From assembly GCA_018711005.1 (NCBI GenBank), contig DVIT01000002.1, positions 1-64,000 on the forward strand: a DNA stretch of 64,000 bases, in the 5' to 3' direction. The position numbers were made by a program, and so were the translations under genes. The notes under the pieces are model-generated. The model worked only from the letters and a program-made list of their open reading frames with translations, had not been told where the DNA came from and made no database searches. Numbering within the stretch: the first letter of the stretch is position 1; each line of letters starts with the position of its first letter. Below are positions 56,082-64,000 of this stretch, one piece after another. The DNA comes from Candidatus Scybalocola faecigallinarum (GTDB lineage: Bacteria; Bacillota; Clostridia; Lachnospirales; Lachnospiraceae).

Positions 56082-58322
56082 TCAGCTCATGTTTACAGGA
56101 CCTGTACCGATAGACGAACCGTCAATCATGACTTCCCAGGTAACAGGCTCCCCATTGGTGCTGGTTACTGTATACTGGGTTACCCAGTCTCCGGGGCCCA
56201 TAGTTATATTTCCGGTCGTCCACACAATAGCGCCGGACACATTATAAACATTGATCAGTACGGTAACTGTCTCACCCTCACTTAATCCGCCAATAGGATT
56301 GCCCAGGCTGGAAAAATCAATCGTACCTGTATAGCTGCTTTGTGTCTGGGATTCAGATTCCGTTTCTGCCGGTCCGGTACTGATGACCAGATCGATGGCT
56401 GTTCCTTCATCAACAGTCGTTCCCTGGGACACGCTGGCACGGATAACACGGCCCTCAGCCACAGAGTCGCTGGATTCATAGGTTACCTGGCCCACCTCAA
56501 GATTTCTCCCCTGGAGCAGAGTTTTTGCATCTGCCAGGGTTGTTCCCACAACCTGAGGCATGGTCGTTGTCTTTTGCTCCGGACCATTGCTGATATAAAG
56601 GATCACTTCTGACCCGGGATCCACCATGGTGCCTGCGGCAGGGTCTGTGCGGATAACATAATTGGCGTCAACTTCATCGCTATATTCGTATCTTACTTCC
56701 GCAATCCCGATATTCTGGGCGCTAAGCGCTGTAGCTGCCTGATTATACGTGTACCCGGTCATATCAGGAACCTTCACCTGCTCTGTCTCAGACTCTGTTT
56801 CACCGGCATTGATCCATACAGTGATCGTATCGCCTCTGGAAACTGTCGTTCCCTCAGACGGACTCTGACGATAAATACAGCCTTCGTCCACATCATCGCT
56901 TTGGCCGGTTTCAATGCTTAAATACAGACCATAAGGACGGAGCTCGGACTGGGCCTCCTGCTGTGTCATATTATACAGATCCGGAACATCCACTTCTTCA
57001 AAACTTTCGCTGTCAGAACCGGACTCAGACTCGATCATGGTGTCGCTTACGCTTTCGATGGCCGACTCGGTCTGGCCGCCTCCGGAAAACAGTCCTGCTG
57101 CCCGGCCGATAATGAAAAAGATCACAACAACAAGGATCACTGCACCGACGATCCCCAGCACCATCATTACTTTTTCCAGTGCCGGATTTACGCCGTCCTC
57201 ATCTTCATCACCGTCAAATTCGCCGCGGCGCTGGCCATTCTTTCCCGCATACTGGCGGTTATTTGAACTTCCTGTTTCAGAAGGTCTGGAGGACATACCC
57301 GATCCGCTGCCTTCTGCGCTGGTGCGTCCGTTAGGCGAAGGCGTGCCGGCGCTCCTGGACTGGGCGGCGCCGTTCCTGGAATAAGGTGAAGCACTTCCCG
57401 AAGAACGGACATTACGGACGCCGGAGACACCCTGACCGTTTAAGACAACGGTCTGCTCATTGGCGGCCACAGGCACGCCGGTCAGATTAACATACTCACC
57501 GTCCGGATGGGTCAGCACCTTGCGCAGATCCGCGATCAGTTCTCTGGCTGAACCATAGCGGCGCTCCGGTTTCTTCTGCGTACATTTTAAAATAATCTTT
57601 TCAAAGCTTCTTGGTATAGATGGCTCCAGCTTTCTGGGCGGCACCATTTCTCCCTGAATGTGAAGCAGGGCCACAGCCACGTTGGTCTCCCCTTCAAAGG
57701 GTACCCGGCCGGTAAGCATCTCATACATGGTAATACCCAGGGAATAAATATCGCTTTTTGCATCCGAATAGCCGCCCCGGGCCTGCTCCGGAGAAATGTA
57801 GTGAACGCTTCCCGCAGCATTGGTCGTTACGGTTGTGGAATCGGCCATCTTTGCAATACCAAAATCTGTTACCTTTACCTTACCGTCCCTGGACATAATA
57901 ATGTTCTGGGGCTTAATATCCCGGTGGATGATCCGGTTATCATGGGCAGCCTGGAGACCGGAGGCGATCTGAACAGAAATGTTTAATGCTTCCTTGATTT
58001 CCAGCTTGCCTTTCATTTCAATATATTTTTTTAAGGTGATGCCCTGAACAAGCTCCATAACAATATAATGGATGCCGTTTTCCTCACCTACGTCATAAAC
58101 ATTAACAATATTTGGATGGGAAAGTCCTGCCGCAGCCTGAGCCTCTACGCGGAACTTCTTTACAAATGTCTCATCCACACTAAATTCCTGTTTTAATACC
58201 TTGACAGCAACCAGACGGTTCAGCTTGTGATCCCTGGCCTTATATACATCGGCCATGCCGCCGGAACCGATCTTTTCAAGTATCTCATACCGGTCTGCCA
58301 GATACATACCTGGAACTACCAT
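56082..58322 (-). CDS. prkC: PASTA-domain Ser/Thr protein kinase (PrkC/StkP type)
   Basis: A 746-residue receptor kinase that senses peptidoglycan fragments. The N-terminal kinase is complete: glycine loop IGSGGMADVYKA, VAVKVLK lysine, IIHRDIKPQNIIMS catalytic loop, VTDFGIAKMAD. A Ser/Gly/Asn-rich juxtamembrane region precedes one membrane helix (about 384-409). Outside lie three PASTA repeats (about 444-502, 514-577, 584-646) that start VDVPDLYN, VKVPDMTG and TTMPQVVG. A distinct C-terminal beta domain follows (650-746). The start is ATG 58322 with GGAGG seven bases upstream. It overlaps the phosphatase stop by one base (TGATG), so kinase and phosphatase are coexpressed. Confidence 0.97.
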   Translation of the reverse strand: MVVPGMYLADRYEILEKIGSGGMADVYKARDHKLNRLVAVKVLKQEFSVDETFVKKFRVEAQAAAGLSHPNIVNVYDVGEENGIHYIVMELVQGITLKKYIEMKGKLEIKEALNISVQIASGLQAAHDNRIIHRDIKPQNIIMSRDGKVKVTDFGIAKMADSTTVTTNAAGSVHYISPEQARGGYSDAKSDIYSLGITMYEMLTGRVPFEGETNVAVALLHIQGEMVPPRKLEPSIPRSFEKIILKCTQKKPERRYGSARELIADLRKVLTHPDGEYVNLTGVPVAANEQTVVLNGQGVSGVRNVRSSGSASPYSRNGAAQSRSAGTPSPNGRTSAEGSGSGMSSRPSETGSSNNRQYAGKNGQRRGEFDGDEDEDGVNPALEKVMMVLGIVGAVILVVVIFFIIGRAAGLFSGGGQTESAIESVSDTMIESESGSDSESFEEVDVPDLYNMTQQEAQSELRPYGLYLSIETGQSDDVDEGCIYRQSPSEGTTVSRGDTITVWINAGETESETEQVKVPDMTGYTYNQAATALSAQNIGIAEVRYEYSDEVDANYVIRTDPAAGTMVDPGSEVILYISNGPEQKTTTMPQVVGTTLADAKTLLQGRNLEVGQVTYESSDSVAEGRVIRASVSQGTTVDEGTAIDLVISTGPAETESESQTQSSYTGTIDFSSLGNPIGGLSEGETVTVLINVYNVSGAIVWTTGNITMGPGDWVTQYTVTSTNGEPVTWEVMIDGSSIGTGPVNMS

Positions 58323-59056
58323 CAATTTACCTCCTCATCAAACGGGTCTATCACTATGGCTGTAATATTATCCAGCCCGCCATTTGCCTTTGCTTCATTG
58401 ATCAGTGCTTCTACTGCAGCTTCGATCTCCGTGTTGGAAATAATATCCAGAAGCTTCTCATCATCCACCATATTGGAAAGGCCGTCAGAACACATAAGGA
58501 TCTTGTCCCCGGGTTCCAGATCCACTTCAAAAAAATCCACCCGTATATCCCAGGACGCACCAATGGCCCGGGTAATAATATTTTTATCCGGATGATGCTT
58601 TGCTTCCTCTGCAGTAATCTCCCCGGCCCGCACCATGGCTCCCACATAGGAGTGATCTTCAGTGACCTGGTTGATCTCACTGTCGATCAGATACAGCCGG
58701 CTGTCCCCCACATTGGCTACATATAAAGTTTTGTCCACAATAAATGCCGCTACAAAAGTTGTCCCCATACCGTTTAACTCGGAATATTGCTGAGCTTTCT
58801 CCATGACAAGTTCATTTGCATAATGGATCCCATCATCGACGATCCGTATAGGCGCATCCGGAGGTGCCTGCTGGATATAATCCACAAAATTTTCTACAGA
58901 CATACGTGATGCGTAATCCCCTGCTTTATGCCCGCCCATTCCGTCCGCTACAATGAACAGATTGGGAAGCTGGCCTACAGGGGCTTTGGAAAAGTACATA
59001 TAATCCTGGTTCATTTTCCGCACCGAGCCAATATCTGATCTGCCAAATACCCTCAT
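58322..59056 (-). CDS. stp: PP2C-family Ser/Thr protein phosphatase
   Basis: A 244-residue metal-dependent phosphatase, the usual partner that reverses PrkC phosphorylation (PrpC/Stp). Metal-binding motifs: SVRKMNQDYMYF (Asp), FIVADGMGGHKAGDYASRM, VANVGDSRLYLI, ILMCSDGLSNMV and GGLDNITAIVID. No membrane segment, so it is cytoplasmic. The start at 59056 follows AGTGAGG and begins one base after the rlmN stop. Family length is about 240-250. Confidence 0.96.
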   Translation of the reverse strand: MRVFGRSDIGSVRKMNQDYMYFSKAPVGQLPNLFIVADGMGGHKAGDYASRMSVENFVDYIQQAPPDAPIRIVDDGIHYANELVMEKAQQYSELNGMGTTFVAAFIVDKTLYVANVGDSRLYLIDSEINQVTEDHSYVGAMVRAGEITAEEAKHHPDKNIITRAIGASWDIRVDFFEVDLEPGDKILMCSDGLSNMVDDEKLLDIISNTEIEAAVEALINEAKANGGLDNITAIVIDPFDEEVN

Positions 59057-59057
59057 T

Positions 59058-60113
59058 CTAATCCTCACTTTCCAGTGCATCTATGTAGTTTTTTCGTAAT
59101 TGGCCGCATGCGGCCTGGATATCTCTACCCATTTCCCTTCTTATAGTAACATTTTCGCCGTATTTTTCAAGGTTATTTTTAAAATTCATTACTGCACTGT
59201 TGTCTGACTGGCGAAAATCCCGTTCTTTTATGGGGTTTACCGGGATAAGATTTACATGAGCATTCAGGCCCTTAAGGAGCTGTGCCAGCGCCTTTGCATC
59301 CTCCGGGCTGTCATTAACACCCCTGACCAGACTGTACTCAAAGGTAAGCCTGCGGCTGTTATGGCTGTAATATTCCCGGCAGGCATCTAAGATTTCCTGA
59401 ATGGACCATTTGTTGGCCACCGGCATCAGCTCCCTGCGCCGCTGATCATTCACTGCATGGAGGGAAATGGCCAGAGTGATCTGAAGATCTTCCTTAGCCA
59501 GATCATAGATCCGGGGCACAATGCCGCATGTGGATAAGGTAATGTTTCTCTGGCTTATGTTCAGACCGTTTTCGTCTGAAAGCATTTTAATAAACCGGAT
59601 CACATTATCATAATTATCCAAAGGCTCCCCGCTTCCCATAATGACCACATTGGAAATACGTTCACCCAGATCCTTCTGGATCATATAAATCTCGCCAAGT
59701 ATTTCCGATGGGGTCATGTTCCTTGCCAGGCCGTCCAGGGTGGATGCGCAGAACTTACAGCCCATGCGGCAGCCCACCTGGGACGATACGCACACGGAAT
59801 TTCCGTGTTTATATTTCATAAGCACACTTTCAATGATATTTCCGTCCCTCAGACGGAATAAATATTTCCGCGTCCCGTCGATCTTTGAGATGTAGCACCT
59901 GGCAATCTGAGGAAGCGAAAGAAAACAGTGTTCTTCCAGCTTCTCACGCAGCGGCTTTGAAAGATCTGTCATTTCATCAAAGCCGGAGGCCAGCTTAACA
60001 TGGATCCACTTATAGATCTGCCGGGCGCGGAAAGGCTTTTCCTTCAGGGTTTGGCTGACAAATTCTGTCAGTTCCTTAAGATCCATAGATTGTATATCGA
60101 TTTTTTCATTCAT
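59058..60113 (-). CDS. rlmN: 23S rRNA (adenine2503-C2)/tRNA methyltransferase RlmN
   Basis: A 351-residue radical SAM enzyme that methylates A2503 of 23S rRNA and, in many bacteria, A37 of tRNAs. The radical SAM cluster is C115, C119, C122 in CRMGCKFCAST. N-terminal KPFRARQIYKWIH, GSGEPLDNYDNVIRFI, LSTCGIVPRIYDLA, and the C-terminal catalytic Cys region VTIRREMGRDIQAACGQL are all present. ATG 60113 lies inside the end of rsmB (8-base overlap); the longer upstream frame is a shadow of rsmB. Confidence 0.97.
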   Translation of the reverse strand: MNEKIDIQSMDLKELTEFVSQTLKEKPFRARQIYKWIHVKLASGFDEMTDLSKPLREKLEEHCFLSLPQIARCYISKIDGTRKYLFRLRDGNIIESVLMKYKHGNSVCVSSQVGCRMGCKFCASTLDGLARNMTPSEILGEIYMIQKDLGERISNVVIMGSGEPLDNYDNVIRFIKMLSDENGLNISQRNITLSTCGIVPRIYDLAKEDLQITLAISLHAVNDQRRRELMPVANKWSIQEILDACREYYSHNSRRLTFEYSLVRGVNDSPEDAKALAQLLKGLNAHVNLIPVNPIKERDFRQSDNSAVMNFKNNLEKYGENVTIRREMGRDIQAACGQLRKNYIDALESED

Positions 60114-61449
60114 TATTCTCACCCTCTGCCCTTTTCTTTTTAAACCGGGCAATAAAAAATCCGTCGCACCCGTCAATTCCCGGAAAATACTGCCGGGAGG
60201 ATTCCATAACAAAATCAAAATGATCCTCAAACCAGCGGGCATTATCTGTATTTTCCCCGGGATTGACTGTACATGTGCTGTAGACAAGCGTTCCGCCGTC
60301 TGCCACATAATCCTGCACCACAGACAGGATCTGCCGCTGAAGGGCAGCCAGTGCATCCATCTGCTCCGGACTCATCCGGTACTTAATATCGGCCTTTCTT
60401 CCCAAAACACCAAGGCCTGAGCAGGGAAGATCCGCCAAAACTACCTGGGCGCTTTTTTTATCCGCCTCATAAAAAACCGTGGCGTCCTTTACCTGGACCG
60501 TCACATTAGGGAGTCCCAGCCTTTGGACATTTTCCTGGATCAGGGCCGCTTTTGCAGGAGTTAAGTCCCTGGCAAACACATGCCCGGGGGCAGCGCCTGA
60601 GGACGCCGCAGCCAAAAGCCTGCCTGCCGCATGGCAGCTTTTTCCGCCTGGCGCCGCACATACATCCATCACCGTCTCCCCTCCGGACAGCTGTGCCATT
60701 TCCACAACCATCATGGAGCTTTCATCCTGTACAGCATACAGTCCCTGACGAAAGCTGTCCAGGGCGCCCAGGTGATCGAAACCGGAAATTTTCAGTGCAT
60801 AAGGCAAAAGACTTCCGTCCCTTACCCGGACCCCTTCTGCTTCCAGTAGCTTCTTTACCTGATCTGTATCTTTCTCGGAAATGCACCGTATAGTCACAGG
60901 CTTTTCTTCCAGGCTGTCTTTAAGCATGGCTTCCGCCTTATCCCATCCGTAAGCGTCGGTCCAAAGGCTTACAAGCCACCGGGGCGCCGAATAAACCACG
61001 GATAAGTAAGTTTCAGGGTCCGTCTCCCGGTCCGGCCAGGAAATTTCCCCGCCTTTGCGGCTCACATTTCTTAAAACGCCATTCACAAAGCCTTTGAGAT
61101 TTTTAAAGCCGCGGCGGGCAGACAGCTTTACGGCCTCGTTGCAGGCCGCGCTGTGAGGGATATTTTCCATATACAGGATTTGATATACGCCCATGCGCAG
61201 TATATTTTTAAGCACAGGGCGGATCTTTGCAGGCTTCACAGAGGAAAACAGGCCGATCACATAATCCAGAGTGATCATCCGCTCCAGTGTTCCTTTAAAA
61301 AGCCGGCTTATAAACTTCCGCTCCTGCTTTTCCAAGTATTCATATTTTTCCAGCATCTGGCTGTGGACCACATGGGAAGGCCGCCCATCCCGGGTCACCT
61401 CCATGAGCATGTCCAAAACCAGTTCACGGGTATTGACCGAATCCGTCAT
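60106..61449 (-). CDS. rsmB: 16S rRNA (cytosine967-C5)-methyltransferase
   Basis: A 447-residue enzyme with an N-terminal NusB-like RNA-binding domain (about 1-145; ISRLFKGTLERMITLDYVIG, NGVLRNVSRKG) and a C-terminal SAM domain. Motifs: VMDVCAAPGGKSCHAAGRLL, LADLPCSGLGVLGRKAD (one active Cys) and LVYSTCTVNPGENTDN (the other Cys). The NusB domain is intact. AGAGAGG precedes the ATG. Confidence 0.97.
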   Translation of the reverse strand: MTDSVNTRELVLDMLMEVTRDGRPSHVVHSQMLEKYEYLEKQERKFISRLFKGTLERMITLDYVIGLFSSVKPAKIRPVLKNILRMGVYQILYMENIPHSAACNEAVKLSARRGFKNLKGFVNGVLRNVSRKGGEISWPDRETDPETYLSVVYSAPRWLVSLWTDAYGWDKAEAMLKDSLEEKPVTIRCISEKDTDQVKKLLEAEGVRVRDGSLLPYALKISGFDHLGALDSFRQGLYAVQDESSMMVVEMAQLSGGETVMDVCAAPGGKSCHAAGRLLAAASSGAAPGHVFARDLTPAKAALIQENVQRLGLPNVTVQVKDATVFYEADKKSAQVVLADLPCSGLGVLGRKADIKYRMSPEQMDALAALQRQILSVVQDYVADGGTLVYSTCTVNPGENTDNARWFEDHFDFVMESSRQYFPGIDGCDGFFIARFKKKRAEGENNE

Positions 61450-61487
61450 ATTCGTACCTCTCTTTGCTAATTATCCCTGCGCTTTTA

Positions 61488-62222
61488 TTAATCATCCCTG
61501 CGCCGTCCCCGGGTAAGGATCAAAAGCCGCAAAAGCTGCAGGATCATACCGGCAGCGCTGGCAACATAGGTTAAAGCAGCTGCCCGCAGCACCTTTTTTG
61601 CCCCTTCATTTTCTTCACCCATAAGCATCTGGGTTTCAGATAAAATGCGCAGTGCTCTTGCTGAGGCGTTAAACTCCACCGGAAGGGTGACCAGATGAAA
61701 TAAAACAACGGCGAAAAATAAAATAATGCCAATGGTGATCAGCGTCTGATTAAATCCCATAAAGATCCCCACAAGGATAATGGGCCATGAGATCACAGAG
61801 CCGAAATTAGCAACAGGCACAAGACTTCCCCGGATCTTCAGGGGCGCATAGTTTCGCGCATGCTGGATGGCGTGTCCGCATTCATGGGCCGCAACACTGA
61901 CAGCTGCCACCGATGTGGAGCCATAAACCGGATCGGAAAGTGACAAGGTGCGGTTCCTGGGATCATAATGATCGTTTAAGTTTCCCCGGATATGGACCAC
62001 ACGCACATCATAGATCCCGGTCTGGCGCAGGATCTCCTGGGCTGCCGCAGCGCCGGTCATCCCCCGAAGGGTCCGCACTCCCGAGTATGTCCTGAAAGCA
62101 GACTTTACTGTGGCGGAGGCCCACAAAGACAAGATCACGCCGGCAATGACAAGCAGGTATGTCCAGTCAAAATAGATCCTGGGATAACCGTAGCCATAGC
62201 CGTAACCAATATATGCCATCAT
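61488..62222 (-). CDS. Membrane zinc metallopeptidase (YugP-like)
   Basis: A 244-residue integral membrane protein with about four helices (YLLVIAGVILSLWASATV first). The zinc motif is AAHECGHAIQHAR (about 112-124, HExxH form HECGH). DHYDPRNRTLSLSDPVYGS and LPVEFNASARAL are also characteristic of the YugP family of putative neutral zinc peptidases. TTGGAG lies eight bases before the first ATG; an ATG three bases later is equally possible. It lies between fmt (18-base gap) and rsmB, as in many Clostridia. Substrate unknown. Confidence 0.93.
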   Translation of the reverse strand: MMAYIGYGYGYGYPRIYFDWTYLLVIAGVILSLWASATVKSAFRTYSGVRTLRGMTGAAAAQEILRQTGIYDVRVVHIRGNLNDHYDPRNRTLSLSDPVYGSTSVAAVSVAAHECGHAIQHARNYAPLKIRGSLVPVANFGSVISWPIILVGIFMGFNQTLITIGIILFFAVVLFHLVTLPVEFNASARALRILSETQMLMGEENEGAKKVLRAAALTYVASAAGMILQLLRLLILTRGRRRDD

Positions 62223-62240
62223 TTACATCACTCCAAACTT

Positions 62241-63173
62241 TTAGGCGAGGATTTCCCCTTTCTTTAAAGGGTATCCTCTTAAAAATGCACCGGCGTCCAT
62301 ACGCTTTTTGCCTTCCAGCTGCAGTTCTCTGACTGCAAGGGCGCCTTCCATGGTTTTAACAACAAAACAGTCTTTTGTGATTTCAGTGATTTCACCGCAT
62401 GTTCCCTCATATTCTTTATCAATAACATCTGCCTTCCACAGCTTTAATGTTTTTCCGTGAAGGCTTGTATAGGCGCTGGGCCATGGATTTAATCCGCGGA
62501 TCAGCCGCTCGATCACCCGGGCCGGCTGGTTAAAATCGATCTTTCCCATTTTCTTATCCAGCATCCGGGCATATTCGCCGGCCTGGCTGTCATCCTGAGG
62601 CGTCCTTACGGCAGTGCCATCTTCCAGGGCGTCCAGTGTCTTTATAAGCAATCCGGCGCCCACCTGGGACAGCTTATCATAAAGGCTGCCGCCGGTCTCG
62701 TCCTTTTCCAGGGGTACTTCCTCTTTTAAGATCATATCCCCGGTATCCAGTCCCTCAGCCATATACATGGTGGTCACGCCGCTGACCTTTTCGCCGTTGA
62801 TGACAGCCCACTGGACCGGAGCCGCCCCCCGGTACTTGGGAAGGAGGGAGCCATGGACATTAATACAGCCCATGGGCGGAATATCCAAAATTGACTTCGG
62901 CAGGATCTGTCCGAATGCCACCACAACGATCACATCCGGCGCAATGGCCTTTAGTGTTTCCACAAACTCCGGATCTCTTGCCCTCACCGGCTGATATACA
63001 GGAATATGATAAGCCAGCGCTTTTTCCTTTACCGGGGAAAAGACCACCGACTTGCCCCGGCCCTTGGCCTTATCCGGCTGGGTCACTACAGCAGCCACTT
63101 CATGGCCCCGGTCAATAATACTCTGCAGGGTGGGAACCGCAAAATCCGGCGTACCCATAAATACGACCTTCAT
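62241..63173 (-). CDS. fmt: Methionyl-tRNA formyltransferase
   Basis: A 310-residue enzyme that formylates initiator Met-tRNA. Motifs: VVFMGTPDFAVPTLQSII, VVTQPDKAKGRGK, NVHGSLLPKYRGAAPVQWAV (formyl-transfer site), TTMYMAEGLDTGDMIL, then the OB-like C-terminal domain (FNQPARVIERLIRGLNPWPS). The start overlaps the def stop by one base (TAATG). Standard length. Confidence 0.97.
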   Translation of the reverse strand: MKVVFMGTPDFAVPTLQSIIDRGHEVAAVVTQPDKAKGRGKSVVFSPVKEKALAYHIPVYQPVRARDPEFVETLKAIAPDVIVVVAFGQILPKSILDIPPMGCINVHGSLLPKYRGAAPVQWAVINGEKVSGVTTMYMAEGLDTGDMILKEEVPLEKDETGGSLYDKLSQVGAGLLIKTLDALEDGTAVRTPQDDSQAGEYARMLDKKMGKIDFNQPARVIERLIRGLNPWPSAYTSLHGKTLKLWKADVIDKEYEGTCGEITEITKDCFVVKTMEGALAVRELQLEGKKRMDAGAFLRGYPLKKGEILA

Positions 63174-63661
63174 TATTCTTCTGCTTCTCCTTCCTCATCC
63201 TCGTATGTCACATCTCTTAAGGGACCTTCCACACGCTCTGTATACAGATGGCCGTCCAGATGGTCAAACTCATGGCACATGGCACGGGCAAACAGCTCGG
63301 TTCCTTCCACCTCAAAAGGCTTCATATCTTTATCAAATGCTTTTGCCTTTACATAGTTTGGCCGTGTTACTGTGCCGCACTTGCCCGGAACGCTTAAGCA
63401 GCCTTCATCGCCGGTCTGCTCTCCGTCAGTGGCCAGCACTTCAGGATTAATAAATACATAGGGACCTTCGCCCACATCGATGACAACGATCCTCTTTAAA
63501 ATGCCTACCTGCGGCGCTGCCAGGCCCACCCCGTTATTTTCATACATCGTATCCAGCATATCATCAATAAGCTGGCGGATCCTTGGGGTAACGTCCTTAA
63601 CTTCCTTCGCACGCTTATTTAAGATAGAATCTCCCTGATAACGTAAATTACGGATTGCCAT
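63173..63661 (-). CDS. def: Peptide deformylase
   Basis: A 162-residue iron/zinc enzyme that removes the N-terminal formyl group from new proteins. Motif 1 NNGVGLAAPQVG, motif 2 EGCLSVPG (metal-ligand Cys) and motif 3 CHEFDHLDGHLY (HEFDH). A short acidic tail (DEEGEAEE) ends the protein. TAAAGGAG precedes the ATG. It is between priA and fmt and acts in the same initiation/maturation cycle as fmt. Confidence 0.98.
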   Translation of the reverse strand: MAIRNLRYQGDSILNKRAKEVKDVTPRIRQLIDDMLDTMYENNGVGLAAPQVGILKRIVVIDVGEGPYVFINPEVLATDGEQTGDEGCLSVPGKCGTVTRPNYVKAKAFDKDMKPFEVEGTELFARAMCHEFDHLDGHLYTERVEGPLRDVTYEDEEGEAEE

Positions 63662-63684
63662 AATCTTTCTCTCCTTTATATATA

Positions 63685-64000
63685 TTAGTACATAGACATG
63701 GGATCCATGTCAAATTGCAGGCCCACATCCCTGGAAAAGGACGATGCCCGCAAATGCTGCTCCATAAATTCTCTTGCTGCAATGAGCCACGGATACTTTT
63801 TATTTTTAACATAAAACACCTTCCGGTATACATCCTTGCCTTTGGAAACCGAAGCATCTGCCGGCCCTACAATGACCATATCCTCAAAGCCCTGCTCCCG
63901 GCAAAAGTCCCGGACAGCCCCGGCCAGAGCTGTAATACAGGCCTGCACCCGGCCTTCGTCTGCCCCGACAGCCAAAACAGCCAGCATATGCACCACCGGA
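63685..64000 (-). CDS. priA: Primosomal protein N' (PriA), C-terminal part
   Basis: The frame enters from beyond the window edge (PVVHMLAVLAVGADE) and ends at 63685 with LQFDMDPMSMY, the usual terminus of PriA (FDVDPxxLY-like). The visible 105 residues are the C-terminal domain of the replication restart helicase; the ATPase motifs lie outside the window. Its stop lies 23 bases before def, the standard Firmicute arrangement. Confidence 0.92.
   Translation of the reverse strand, partial: PVVHMLAVLAVGADEGRVQACITALAGAVRDFCREQGFEDMVIVGPADASVSKGKDVYRKVFYVKNKKYPWLIAAREFMEQHLRASSFSRDVGLQFDMDPMSMY

Noticed and set aside
60114..60356. N-terminal extension of the rlmN frame
   Set aside because: The extra 81 residues are an out-of-frame reading of rsmB; RlmN homology begins at ATG 60113.

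Overview
This 64 kb window reads as chromosome of a strictly anaerobic, low-to-moderate GC Firmicute, most likely a gut Lachnospiraceae (Clostridium cluster XIVa). The grounds are a single-chain pyruvate:ferredoxin oxidoreductase, a DUF1846 protein, LplABC-type sugar importers, GH3 glycosidases, an FMN-riboswitch rib operon and the classic Firmicute block priA-def-fmt-(Zn protease)-rsmB-rlmN-stp-prkC-rsgA-rpe-thiN. No rRNA, tRNA, CRISPR array, prophage or complete insertion sequence was seen. The species is not determined.

Layout. 1-6.2 kb: a partial ORF end, a DinB-like gene, an M16 protease-PAS-HAAS-rlmH operon, a MITE-like repeat, DUF1846 and a lipoprotein. 6.2-11.8 kb: nifJ with a good promoter and operator-like dyad, then a repeat-rich stretch (hairpin repeats and an exact 53-bp tandem array) and a decayed nucleoside hydrolase. 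12-19 kb: zinc-ribbon membrane protein, TetR regulator, FucO-type alcohol dehydrogenase, IS4-type transposase remnant, GH3 beta-glucosidase. 19-27 kb: an oligosaccharide-use locus (AraC regulator, two permeases, binding lipoprotein, xylosidase-like GH3). 27-29.3 kb: MBL hydrolase followed by a graveyard of PTS, 6-phospho-beta-glucosidase and LysR remnants. 29.3-36.3 kb: a LacI-controlled sugar operon (isomerase, split transketolase, FGGY kinase, nucleoside hydrolase-like protein) whose combination I cannot match to a standard pathway; this is the best candidate for an undescribed system. 36-44 kb: Dus, SRPBCC protein, orphan rhamnulose-1-phosphate aldolase with a cre-like site, diguanylate cyclase, membrane metallophosphoesterase, a DUF975-CmpB fusion and a frameshifted kinase pseudogene. 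44-49.4 kb: ribDE-ribBA-ribH under an FMN riboswitch with two terminators in series, and an FMN-dependent alpha-hydroxy-acid oxidising protein. 49.4-53.7 kb: an AAA ATPase with an overlapping 75-aa partner, a SUV3-like helicase and a lysozyme-like protein. 53.8-64 kb: the conserved housekeeping block.

How the genes work together. The GH3 enzymes and the binding-protein importer suggest uptake and hydrolysis of beta-linked plant oligosaccharides. RhaD and FucO would supply the lower half of 6-deoxyhexose breakdown (lactaldehyde to 1,2-propanediol), although they are not adjacent. PFOR takes the resulting pyruvate to acetyl-CoA and reduced ferredoxin. The isomerase-kinase-transketolase operon should feed a ketose phosphate into the pentose phosphate pool, which Rpe also serves. 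All calls come from reading the sequence and from knowledge of the families; no database search was made.
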